Assembly: GCA_904419945.1 (NCBI GenBank)
Contig: CAJFTM010000001.1
Coordinates: 1 to 64,000, forward strand
Direction of reading: 5' to 3'
Source of the DNA: an uncultured Clostridia bacterium
Lineage (GTDB): Bacteria; Bacillota; Clostridia; Christensenellales; Borkfalkiaceae
DNA: 64,000 nt
Shown here: one piece after another, positions 43,643 through 51,653 of the stretch
Layout: each line of letters starts with the position of its first letter
Numbering within the stretch: the first letter of the stretch is position 1
Notes under the pieces: model-generated
Seen by the model: the letters and a program-made list of their open reading frames with translations, nothing else
Told to the model about the DNA's origin: nothing
Databases searched by the model: none
Made by a program: the position numbers and the translations under genes

Positions 43643-44869
43643 ATGAGCAGCGAAGAACAGTGCTGTTCCTTCTGCGGCAAACCGAAGAGCCGCACGAAGG
43701 TGCTTATCTCCGGGCCGAACGGCCTCGCGATCTGCGACGAGTGCGTGCAGATCTGTGAGGAGGAGATCCATTCTGCCCAGCAAGAGAAGGCGGCCGACCA
43801 GGTCGCTCTGAAGAAGCCTTCCGAGATCAAGGCAGAGCTGGATAAATATATTGTCGGGCAGGATAAGGCCAAAAAGGTGCTGTCCGTGGCGGTCTATAAC
43901 CATTATAAGCGCATCAACAGCGAGCTGGCCCGCAAAAAGGATGACGACGTCGAGATCGAGAAGAGCAATATCCTACTGCTCGGCCCTACGGGCTGCGGCA
44001 AAACGCTCCTTGCCCGTACGCTCGCGCGCATCCTGAATGTACCCTTTGCTACCAGCGATGCGACGACGCTCACCGAGGCCGGTTATGTCGGTGAGGATGT
44101 CGAGAATATTTTGCTCAAACTCATTCAAAATGCCGATTACGATATCGAAAAGGCGCAGCGCGGCATCATCTATATCGATGAGATCGATAAGATCGCGCGC
44201 AAGAGCGAGAATGTCTCCATCACGCGCGACGTCTCCGGCGAGGGCGTTCAGCAGGCGCTTTTAAAGATCATCGAGAGCACCATCGCCAACGTACCGCCGC
44301 AGGGCGGCCGCAAGCATCCGCAGCAGGAGTGCATGCGCATCGATACGACCAATATCCTCTTCATCTGCGGCGGCGCTTTTGTCGGCCTCGATAAGATCGT
44401 GCAGGCGCGCAAGGACGATACGTCCCTCGGTTTCGGCGGTAAGGTCAAGAGCACGGATGAGATGGATTACCAGCTCTTTGATGACGTTAAGCCGCAGGAT
44501 CTGACCAAATTCGGCCTGATCCCCGAGTTTGTCGGCCGCGTGCCCATCGTCGTCAATCTGCAGCCCTTGGATGAAACGGCGTTGGTCAAGATCTTGACGG
44601 AGCCGAAAAACGCCCTCATCAAGCAGTATCAAAAGCTCATCGGGCTGGATGGCGTCAAGCTCTCTTTTGAGCCTTCTGCCGTCAATGAGATCGCGAGCAC
44701 GGCCATCAAACTCAAGACGGGCGCTCGCGGCCTGCGCACCATCATTGAAAATCTGATGACGGACGTCATGTATGAGATCCCTTCCGATTCGGATATCAGC
44801 GAAGTGAAGATCACGCGCGATTGCGTTCTCGGCAACGCAAAGCCGCAGCTCATCAAAAAGAGCGCGTGA
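43643..44869 (+). CDS. clpX: ClpX ATPase subunit
   Basis: 408 residues. AAA+ unfoldase delivering substrates to ClpP. N-terminal zinc-binding domain with CSFCGK and CDECVQIC; Walker A GPTGCGKT; Walker [12 protein letters not shown]; sensor and pore-loop regions ([11 protein letters not shown]) intact; C-terminal [18 protein letters not shown] before ATG 43643. Confidence 0.99.
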   Translation: MSSEEQCCSFCGKPKSRTKVLISGPNGLAICDECVQICEEEIHSAQQEKAADQVALKKPSEIKAELDKYIVGQDKAKKVLSVAVYNHYKRINSELARKKDDDVEIEKSNILLLGPTGCGKTLLARTLARILNVPFATSDATTLTEAGYVGEDVENILLKLIQNADYDIEKAQRGIIYIDEIDKIARKSENVSITRDVSGEGVQQALLKIIESTIANVPPQGGRKHPQQECMRIDTTNILFICGGAFVGLDKIVQARKDDTSLGFGGKVKSTDEMDYQLFDDVKPQDLTKFGLIPEFVGRVPIVVNLQPLDETALVKILTEPKNALIKQYQKLIGLDGVKLSFEPSAVNEIASTAIKLKTGARGLRTIIENLMTDVMYEIPSDSDISEVKITRDCVLGNAKPQLIKKSA

Positions 44870-44909
44870 TGCGATAGGTGTTCCCTTGCAAATTGGAGCA
44901 TAAAATGTA

Positions 44910-44955
44910 AAAGCGGAAGCCCGCAGACAAAATGTCTGCGGGCTTCCGCTTTGTC
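44910..44955 (+). terminator. Terminator after clpX
   Basis: A perfect 19-bp stem (44910-44928 with 44934-44952) and 5-base loop, followed by GTCTCTTTT. It is the longest hairpin in the window. Confidence 0.85.
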
Positions 44956-45175
44956 TCTTTTGCAGAATTAGCATCTCATCATTGCCGCTCCCGAGGGAAT
45001 TTGGGAATGAGAGAATGATTTATTTTTCGATCATTGTTCTGTGCTGTATCAGGTTCGGCAATTCATCGAGGATACTGCAATCGCGCGCCATAGGACGGGG
45101 ACTCGCATTTGATAGGCTGAAAAATAACCGTTTGATGCAGCGGAAGGGGAGGAAAATGATCCGCAGCGGTGAATG
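44956..45175. other. Intergenic region with no recognised gene
   Basis: About 220 bases. Near its end AAGGGGAGGAAA precedes an ATG at 45156 that opens a short frame running into the IS200-like hairpin, as if the element interrupted a gene start. I cannot support a functional gene. Confidence 0.3.
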
Positions 45176-45410
45176 TACAAAGTCAACCCCACCAGTTCAC
45201 TGGTGGGGTGCACAGATTCTAAAAGGGTAAACTACCAGCCAACCCGTTAAAGGGAATCGCTTTTGCTATAGAGTCCTGTCGCACGGCACACCTGTAAAAC
45301 AGGTTTCTCGTGCTAGAAAGGAGCAAAATTGCATTAGCAATAAGGTAAATTTCTATAATAAAATTTGCTAAAGCAATTTTTTATTTTCCCCAGTAAAACT
45401 GGGGTTTTTC
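45176..45410 (+). mobile_element. Transposase-less IS200/IS605-like element (structured DNA/RNA)
   Basis: The left side carries a perfect palindrome CCCCACCAG-TTCA-CTGGTGGGG (45187-45208) following ACAAAGTCAA. The right side has CCCCAG-TAAAA-CTGGGG-TTTTT (45388-45409). Subterminal hairpins of this kind, without terminal inverted repeats, are typical of IS200/IS605 ends. Between them lie further pairings: CCTG-TAAAA-CAGG inside CACG...CGTG (about 45279-45312), and GAAAGGAGCAAAATTG, which looks like a ribosome binding site with no reading frame after it. The most economical reading is a deletion derivative (PATE-like) retaining the ends and 5' structured leader. A TnpB/IscB-associated guide RNA (omega-RNA/HEARO) is an alternative. 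Confidence 0.4.
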
Positions 45411-45431
45411 ATGCTGAAGCGCCAAAGAAAC

Positions 45432-45460
45432 AGGCCCGCATCCTTTACGGATGCGGGCCT
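45432..45460 (-). terminator. Terminator of the large lipoprotein gene
   Basis: A perfect 12-bp stem AGGCCCGCATCC/GGATGCGGGCCT with a 5-base loop. On the minus strand it is followed by GTTTCTTT. A further small hairpin GACCGC/GCGGTC (45470-45487) lies between it and the stop. Confidence 0.75.
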
Positions 45461-45503
45461 GATCCATTCAGACCGCTTTCAGGCGGTCAAGTTATTTATT
45501 TTA

Positions 45504-48500
45504 TTAGTCGTTCTTTGTTTCGTCATTTTCGCTTTCGCCTTCGGTCGGCTGTTCTTCGGGCTGACCGTCGTCGACGCGGTAGATATCCTCTTCCGTGATC
45601 TCATCTTCGTCATCCGGCAGGATGTCGTCTTCCGGTTTTGCCTCTTCCGATTCTTCCAGGCGCAGCTTGCGGATATAGCGCTTGCGCTTGTTATCATAAG
45701 TCGGAACGACCGCCTTTGCCTTTCTCTTCTTGAGATTGGAGAGCAGATTCTTGAGCAGGAGCAGTACGAGCGTCAGGATGAGGATGATTGCCAGTACGAT
45801 CGAGGAGACCAGCAGCCAAACGTTCTGGCCGCTTTCATCCGTCGTAGAGGTGTCTTCCTCCTCGTCCGGATTTTCTTCGCTCGAGCTGGTCGCAACGGTG
45901 ATCTCGCTCGCGCTGTAATCGACAAAAGTATCGTAGTAAGCGCGGTTTTCCGTTTCGAAATGATAGCTGAAGTAAGCGACCGTATTTGCGTACGTGCTCT
46001 GATCATAGTCGGCATACGGGTCGCCGGTCAGATTGGAATAATCTGCGTCGTACGATTCGTAAGCGGCATCATCGTAGAGGGAGAAGTAATAGTAGACCAG
46101 CGATTTGCCGTCTTCGCCTGCAATAAAGGATGCGGGATCCGCTTCGTAGGCTTCCTGCAGGGCATCGACGTCTGCATAGTCGAGCTCTTCCGCATACGCT
46201 TCGAGGCGAGCGTTGAGCAGGCTGTCAAAGGTATCGGATGCCAGGCTTTCGTAATTGACGACATCGAACAGGACGAAGGTGTCTGCAGCATTCTGTGTCT
46301 GCCCGTCGCGGCTGCCGGACCAAACTTCGAGGCGGTAGTTTTTGCTCTCGTTGCCGGTCGCGATGAAGAAGCGGACATAGATCCAGTCGGAGATTTCGTC
46401 GGTGTCGTTGGTCACCGTCTGCATGAGCGCCTTATCCGTCGCATCCTGCAGCTGGGCACCGGTCAGGTCGACGCCCGCTTCGGTAAAGTCTTCTACGCGA
46501 ACCGAGTAGCTGTCCGCGTCCTCGTCATAGTAGCGGTAGTAAGCGCCGTCGTGGCTGTAGTAGACGATCTCATCGTCGTGGTTGATCAGGTTGCCGTCCT
46601 CGTCCGTTTCATAATTGGCCAAGTTTGCATAATAGACATCGCCGTTGTAGCCGCGTTCCGGACCCCACAGGCCGTTATCCAATTTCCAAAGGACGGTGTT
46701 GTCGTCCGCGTCGAACGCATCATCCTCGGGATCGAGGTTGACGACATTGCCTCTGCTGTCGTAGCGGTAGGAGACGCCGGAAGTGTAGTGGACGGTATCG
46801 GTATATTGCTGTTCGCCGAATTCCGCTTCAGCCGTATCGATGAGGTAGATGTTCGCGGTCGCGCCCGGGCTGAGCTTGACGCGGACAGATACGGTCATAT
46901 ATGCGGAAGAAGCGATCGTGGAGCTGCTGTTTGCGATAAAGCCGTACGCCTGTTCCACCGTATTCGCGATGAGCAGGGGCTGCAGGCAGTCGGTGCCGAA
47001 CAGGGAATCCCACAGCTCTTCCGTCATAGTCAGCGCATCCGCATAATTGAGGATGCAGTTCATCCAAGCCTGGCCGTTGTAAGCTTCCGCATACTTGCGG
47101 TTGAGCAGGCCTGCCGTATCGAGAGCGTTGATCGCATTGTGATCCGCGTTTTCCAAAGGCTGTCCGCCGACATAAGTGCTGCCGCCGTACACGCCGCGGT
47201 AGTTGCGCAAATCGGCAAGATCGGTCTCGATCGTGTCCGGATCGGTATAAGAAGTATCGTCGAAAGAGCGCTCAGGGTTGACCACGCCGCCCGTCAGAGA
47301 GGTCGCTACGGCATAGGTGCCCGTCGTCTTGAGGTTGTACTGTTCTTCCGTCATCGTGCCGTATTCAAAGCCGGTGAAAGCCGCATAGCCGGGGATGAAG
47401 GAGGAGAGGGAGGAGCCGCTGAGCGTCTGCACGCCGAAGGAGAACTCGAGATAGAAGGAGATGCTCTCTTCGTCGTCCGTCTGGTTGGTGACATAGAAGT
47501 AGCACAGCTGCCATCCGTCGAAGATGTCCTCATATTCCTTGGCGTTCTGTTTCTTTCCGTCGTCGACCAAGTCAACGGTCGCAAGCGTCGTCGTATCCAC
47601 TGCGCCGATCGCGGTATTGGTATCGGCGTCGACCAGCGTGACGGTCGCGCCCGTGCCGCCTTCGAGATCAGAGGTCTTCACCCAGAAGCTGATGAACATA
47701 TATTCATCCTGGCTGACCGTGAATACGTTTTCATCATTCAGCGTTGCCGTGTAGGGGGCACCCGAAGCGCTGTAGAGGAGCAGGATATCTTCATCTGCCC
47801 CGCCAAAGGGCAGCGTGTCAAACTTTTCAAAATCTTCCGAAAGGGCTGCATAATCGCTGCCGAGCAGCTGAGAGGAGGTGCGGACGCCGGACTTTGCGAG
47901 GTCGGCATCGATGTCCTCTTCCGTGATCTGCCCGCGGTTGCCGAAGTAGGTCAGGTAGTTGTTGCCGCGGTCGTCCGTCGTCAGTTCGGGGCGGACAGAG
48001 GAAATGTCGAGGTTGCCGGACACGTTCAGATCGTTCAGATCGAGCGCAAAGAAGTTGTCCGTTACGGAAGCGGCATCCACTTTCGCGCGGTCGCTGCCGT
48101 AGGAAAGGTCGAGCGTGTACCGCTGGTCGGCGGGAACGTCCTCTTCGACGGCGCTGTCATAATCGGCCGCCGTCATGACCTCGTATTGGAGATCGTCAAA
48201 AAAGGCGTAGCCCTGTACGTATTCATAGTAATTCGAGCTCGTTCCTTCCGTCTGCATACCCAGGCCGAGCACGACGGTGAAGGTCGTGGAGGCGTAGGAA
48301 GAAGCCTTGACATAGAAGGAGTACTGCACCCAGCCGTTGTTATCTTCGACGCCCGAAGTGTCGATGTTGCGGATGATCAGCGGATCCTGTGCCGTGCCGC
48401 CGACAGAGTTGGAAACGCGGATGAATGCGCCGCGGTTGCCGTCGACAGGGGTGCCGTCGTTATAGGTGAGTTCGCTCGTCTTGACCCAAACGGAGAATTT

Positions 48501-49199
48501 TGCTGCCGTACCGGCTGCCAACGTGATCGAGGAAGAGGAGTACTGCGCTGCCGTGCCCATTTTGTTGGAGCGGTAGTTGTGCAGCATCAGTACGTGCGTG
48601 CCGTTTTCTTCATCTTCCGTTTCGGGATCGGCCCAGTGCGTGCCGGGATTGAGCGCCGCAGCGGCTTCTTCGATCTCGTTTGCATGCGCTTCGATGGATT
48701 CCTGTTCGGTCATATCCAGCTCGTCGTCTGCTGCTTCGAGTTCGGCAGACACCACGTCCCAGCCGGGAACGTCGTAGTAATCGTCGATATCCTTGTAATA
48801 GACTTCATCTTCGGGGATATCCTTTTCGTCCACGTCCTCGTATTGTACGTTTTTGCTGTACGAAGTGTAGAATTCCCTCCAGTCGATGCTTGTATCCACG
48901 ATGCCCGATTTGGAAACGGAAGAGCTCGAACTCACCCCGTTGTCATTGGACACGGTGCCGCTCGACCAGCTCTGGGCGCTTCCGATGAGGTATTCGCCGT
49001 CGTTATCGTCGAAGTACTCGAAGTCTGCGTTGGCAAACGTCTGTGTATCCGTGCGCGTAGGAGTGGAAGTATCGTCGTCATCGTCATCCGTGGTCTGCGA
49101 GCAGGCCGCCAAAAGGAAGGACGACGAAGCCACCAGCATGAGGCCGGAGAGCATCAGCGTTGCAAATCTCAGTTTTTTCGTTTTTTTGTTTTTAGCCAT
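45504..49199 (-). CDS. Giant lipoprotein with C-terminal membrane anchor
   Basis: 1231 residues, strongly acidic. The N-terminus is a lipoprotein signal (basic KNKKTKKLRF, hydrophobic core, lipobox LLAAC with Cys33), then an Asp/Thr/Ser-rich linker. The ectodomain holds three related beta-rich modules marked by FSVWVKTSEL (about 225), FISFWVKTSDL (about 490) and MTVSVRVKLSPG (about 770). Each is followed by a W-x-x-Y/C-F-x-V strand and an aromatic/acidic stretch, and each resembles carbohydrate-binding jelly rolls. A membrane helix (about 1126-1150) followed by KNLLSNLKKRK and a 75-residue acidic cytoplasmic tail ends the protein. Function unknown; adhesion or polysaccharide binding at the membrane is my inference. 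Weak ribosome binding site AAAAGGTG before ATG 49199. Confidence 0.75.
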   Translation of the reverse strand: MAKNKKTKKLRFATLMLSGLMLVASSSFLLAACSQTTDDDDDDTSTPTRTDTQTFANADFEYFDDNDGEYLIGSAQSWSSGTVSNDNGVSSSSSVSKSGIVDTSIDWREFYTSYSKNVQYEDVDEKDIPEDEVYYKDIDDYYDVPGWDVVSAELEAADDELDMTEQESIEAHANEIEEAAAALNPGTHWADPETEDEENGTHVLMLHNYRSNKMGTAAQYSSSSITLAAGTAAKFSVWVKTSELTYNDGTPVDGNRGAFIRVSNSVGGTAQDPLIIRNIDTSGVEDNNGWVQYSFYVKASSYASTTFTVVLGLGMQTEGTSSNYYEYVQGYAFFDDLQYEVMTAADYDSAVEEDVPADQRYTLDLSYGSDRAKVDAASVTDNFFALDLNDLNVSGNLDISSVRPELTTDDRGNNYLTYFGNRGQITEEDIDADLAKSGVRTSSQLLGSDYAALSEDFEKFDTLPFGGADEDILLLYSASGAPYTATLNDENVFTVSQDEYMFISFWVKTSDLEGGTGATVTLVDADTNTAIGAVDTTTLATVDLVDDGKKQNAKEYEDIFDGWQLCYFYVTNQTDDEESISFYLEFSFGVQTLSGSSLSSFIPGYAAFTGFEYGTMTEEQYNLKTTGTYAVATSLTGGVVNPERSFDDTSYTDPDTIETDLADLRNYRGVYGGSTYVGGQPLENADHNAINALDTAGLLNRKYAEAYNGQAWMNCILNYADALTMTEELWDSLFGTDCLQPLLIANTVEQAYGFIANSSSTIASSAYMTVSVRVKLSPGATANIYLIDTAEAEFGEQQYTDTVHYTSGVSYRYDSRGNVVNLDPEDDAFDADDNTVLWKLDNGLWGPERGYNGDVYYANLANYETDEDGNLINHDDEIVYYSHDGAYYRYYDEDADSYSVRVEDFTEAGVDLTGAQLQDATDKALMQTVTNDTDEISDWIYVRFFIATGNESKNYRLEVWSGSRDGQTQNAADTFVLFDVVNYESLASDTFDSLLNARLEAYAEELDYADVDALQEAYEADPASFIAGEDGKSLVYYYFSLYDDAAYESYDADYSNLTGDPYADYDQSTYANTVAYFSYHFETENRAYYDTFVDYSASEITVATSSSEENPDEEEDTSTTDESGQNVWLLVSSIVLAIILILTLVLLLLKNLLSNLKKRKAKAVVPTYDNKRKRYIRKLRLEESEEAKPEDDILPDDEDEITEEDIYRVDDGQPEEQPTEGESENDETKND

Positions 49200-49256
49200 A
49201 AAACACCTTTTCGTAGAGATTGAAATTTTGAATCATTTTGAATCCGTACTATCTTA

Positions 49257-49285
49257 TTTTAATATAAACCGCCGTTAAAAGCAAG
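49257..49285 (-). promoter_or_regulatory. Promoter of the large lipoprotein gene
   Basis: On the minus strand TTGCTT (49285-49280), a 17-base spacer and TAAAAT (49262-49257) within an AT-rich stretch, giving a leader of about 50 bases. Confidence 0.55.
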
Positions 49286-49369
49286 CAATAAAGATAAAAA
49301 AAAGGTGAAAATCTCATTATTTTTAAGGGAATAGCCAAACTGAATTGCAGACAGGGGGAAAATATCGTT

Positions 49370-49732
49370 ATGTCCGTATCCAAAAAAGAGCTTTTACTCG
49401 CGCTGGCCGGCTGTGCAGTCGGCGCCGTCAACGGTGTCTTCGGCGGAGGCGGGGGAATGGTCGTCGTTCCTCTCCTTTCGGGCGTGGGAGGAAAGCCTCC
49501 CCTCGTCGCCCATGCGACCGCCATTCTCGTCATCCTTCCCGTCAGCCTCGCCAGCGCCGTCGTCTATCTTTGGGGAGGGTATTTCGATGCCGAGCTGTTT
49601 CTTGCCGTCGGGCTGGGAGTGCTGGCGGGCGGCTTTGCGGGGGCAAAACTTCTGAATGCGATCTCGCCGGCCGCGGCGACAATGGCCTTTGCCGCCGTCA
49701 TGTTTGCCGCCGGAATCCGCATGATATTTTAA
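49370..49732 (+). CDS. TSUP (TauE/SafE) half-transporter, first half
   Basis: 120 residues with about four hydrophobic segments. It opens LALAGCAVGAVNGVFGGGGGMVVVPLL, the glycine-rich signature of TSUP/TauE permeases, which normally have 7-8 helices in one chain of about 250 residues. The second half is the next gene. Together they could form a heteromeric permease for sulfite, sulfoacetate or another organic anion; the substrate is unknown. ATG 49370 has only a weak AGGGGG site at longer distance. Confidence 0.8.
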   Translation: MSVSKKELLLALAGCAVGAVNGVFGGGGGMVVVPLLSGVGGKPPLVAHATAILVILPVSLASAVVYLWGGYFDAELFLAVGLGVLAGGFAGAKLLNAISPAAATMAFAAVMFAAGIRMIF

Positions 49733-49798
49733 TACAATGCGCGCCGCGCCGCTGCGGCACGGTACATAACGCCCGTCTGCGGGCGGAGGAGGAATAGT

Positions 49799-50173
49799 TT
49801 GCGCTTTTTGGTTTGGTTGGCTGCGGGGCTCGCGGGCGGGTTGCTGGGCGGTATGGGGATGGGCGGCGGAACGGTCCTTATCCCCATCCTCACGATTTTG
49901 TGCGGCGTGCCGCAGCATCTCGCGCAGTCGGTCAATCTGCTCTCTTTTTTGCCGATGGCGGCGCTCTCGCTGCGCGTACATGCACGGGGCGGCCTGTTGG
50001 ATGCGCGCGGTACGCCGTGGATGATCATTCCGGCCACGGCGCTCTCCTTTGTGGGGGCGGCGTTCGTCCAGGGGATCTCTGCCGGCGCACTGCGCATCGG
50101 ATTCGGCGTCTTTTTGTGCCTTCTTTCGCTCTATCAGTTTGCTTCGGGCGTGCGCTCGCTGCGGCCGCGGTAG
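49799..50173 (+). CDS. TSUP (TauE/SafE) half-transporter, second half
   Basis: 124 residues with four hydrophobic segments and a second copy of the signature, GGLLGGMGMGGGTVLIPILT. The start is TTG 49799 with GGAGGAGG six bases upstream. It lies 66 bases after the first half and in a different frame; the strong dedicated ribosome binding site argues that the split is real and not a sequencing frameshift. Confidence 0.8.
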   Translation: MRFLVWLAAGLAGGLLGGMGMGGGTVLIPILTILCGVPQHLAQSVNLLSFLPMAALSLRVHARGGLLDARGTPWMIIPATALSFVGAAFVQGISAGALRIGFGVFLCLLSLYQFASGVRSLRPR

Positions 50174-50286
50174 GGCGGATTGCCGGGCGGCGTGCCGCGG
50201 CGCGTTCTCACCGCGGTTGAGGGCTATAAGCATTGCGGTTGGGGGTGCCTATAAGTATTTTGAATGGCTTTCCCGTTCGGATTTTC

Positions 50287-50315
50287 TTTACAGGCAGAGG
50301 AAAATATGTTAAAAT
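50287..50315 (+). promoter_or_regulatory. Promoter of the rnf operon
   Basis: TTTACA (50287-50292), a 17-base spacer and TAAAAT (50310-50315), 55 bases before the rnfC start. Confidence 0.7.
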
Positions 50316-50369
50316 TAGGCAAAACGGCGCGGCGCATCGGCGCAGTGCCGAAACCGATCGGAGGAAACT

Positions 50370-51653
50370 TTGGCTATTTTCAGAAAAGGCGTGCACCCGC
50401 GCGCGCATAAAGAGCGTACGAGCGGCGTGCCCATCGCGCGGGGGCCGGAGCCTGGCGAGGTCTGGCTGCCCTTGACGCAGCACATCGGTGCTCCCGCGCT
50501 CCCCGTCGTGCAGGCGGGCGAGCGCGTCCTGCGCGGGCAGTTGGTCGCGCGCAAGGCGGACGGGATCTCCGCCAATGTATATTCGCCCGTTGCGGGAACG
50601 GTAAAAGAGATCGCCGGGCACATCACTTCTTCCGGCAAAAAGCAGGATCACATCCATATCGTCAATGATCACACGGATGAGAGCGTCGGCCTTCCGCCGC
50701 TCTCCGAGCGCACGCCGGAGAGCGTTCTGTCCCGCATCGAAGAGGCGGGGATCGTCGGCATGGGCGGCGCGGGATTCCCGACGGCGGTCAAACTCAATGT
50801 GAGCGGCCGTGTGGATGTGCTGGTCGTCAACGGGGCAGAATGCGAGCCGTATATCACCTGCGACGAGCGCATCATGCTCGAATATGCGGACGAGCTGTTC
50901 GCCGGCATCCGGCTGTGTATGCTCGCCTGCGGGGCGAAAGAGGCGGTCATCGGTATTGAAAAAAACAAGCCGGAGGCGATCGCCCTGTTGCGGCAGAAGG
51001 CAGGGGAGGGCGTTTTCGTGCGGCCCCTGCGCACCCGTTATCCGCAGGGAGCCGAAAAGCAGCTCATTTACGGCTGTACCGGCCGCATTGTGCCGGAGGG
51101 AGGGCTGCCCGCTGATGCGGGAGCTGTGGTCGTCAACGTGCACACCGCTCTCACTGTATTCCGGGCGGTGGAAAAGGGCGAGCCCTGCTACGAGCGCGTC
51201 ATGACCGTTTCGGGCGGAGCCGTCGCCAAACCGGGCAATTTTTGGGTCAAAAACGGCACGCCGCTGCGCGAACTGGCGGATTTTTGCGGGGCGGACGAAA
51301 ACTGCGCCCGCATCGTGAACGGCGGGCCGATGATGGGAGAGGCCGTGTTTTCCCTCAAGGTCTGCACGGGAAAGACGACATCCAGCTTATTGTTTTTGGA
51401 TGAAAAGGAGTGCGTGAGCAAAGTTGCTTCCGCCTGTATCGGCTGCGGGCGCTGTTGGCAGGCATGCCCGATGGGGCTCGCCCCTAACTTCATCGAGGCC
51501 GCGCTCTTTGCAAAGGATTATGCGGAGGCCAAGCGCTGCGGGGCGCTTTCCTGCATCGGCTGCGGCTGCTGTTCGTATGTCTGTCCCGCAAAGCGCTTTT
51601 TGGCGCAGAGTGTGCGGCTCGCACAAAAGACCATCCGCGGGAGGGGCATCTGA
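50370..51653 (+). CDS. rnfC: Rnf complex subunit RnfC
   Basis: 427 residues. Peripheral NADH/FMN- and Fe-S-carrying subunit of the Rnf ferredoxin:NAD+ oxidoreductase, which couples electron transfer to Na+ or H+ export. NADH/FMN-binding GMGGAGFPTAVKLN and NGAECEPYITCDER; two 4Fe-4S motifs near the C-terminus, CIGCGRCWQACP and CIGCGCCSYVCP. TTG start at 50370 with GGAGG. The stop overlaps the start of rnfD. Confidence 0.97.
   Translation: MAIFRKGVHPRAHKERTSGVPIARGPEPGEVWLPLTQHIGAPALPVVQAGERVLRGQLVARKADGISANVYSPVAGTVKEIAGHITSSGKKQDHIHIVNDHTDESVGLPPLSERTPESVLSRIEEAGIVGMGGAGFPTAVKLNVSGRVDVLVVNGAECEPYITCDERIMLEYADELFAGIRLCMLACGAKEAVIGIEKNKPEAIALLRQKAGEGVFVRPLRTRYPQGAEKQLIYGCTGRIVPEGGLPADAGAVVVNVHTALTVFRAVEKGEPCYERVMTVSGGAVAKPGNFWVKNGTPLRELADFCGADENCARIVNGGPMMGEAVFSLKVCTGKTTSSLLFLDEKECVSKVASACIGCGRCWQACPMGLAPNFIEAALFAKDYAEAKRCGALSCIGCGCCSYVCPAKRFLAQSVRLAQKTIRGRGI

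Noticed and set aside
43434..43646. A 70-codon frame between clpP and clpX
   Set aside because: It has no ribosome binding site, runs into the clpX start and has random composition. The region is better explained by hairpins.
45411..49223. A 1270-codon plus-strand frame antisense to the large lipoprotein gene
   Set aside because: It spans the whole gene, but its translation is a low-complexity Val/Ile/Arg mix. The minus-strand product has a proper signal peptide, lipobox and membrane helix, and a promoter and terminator.
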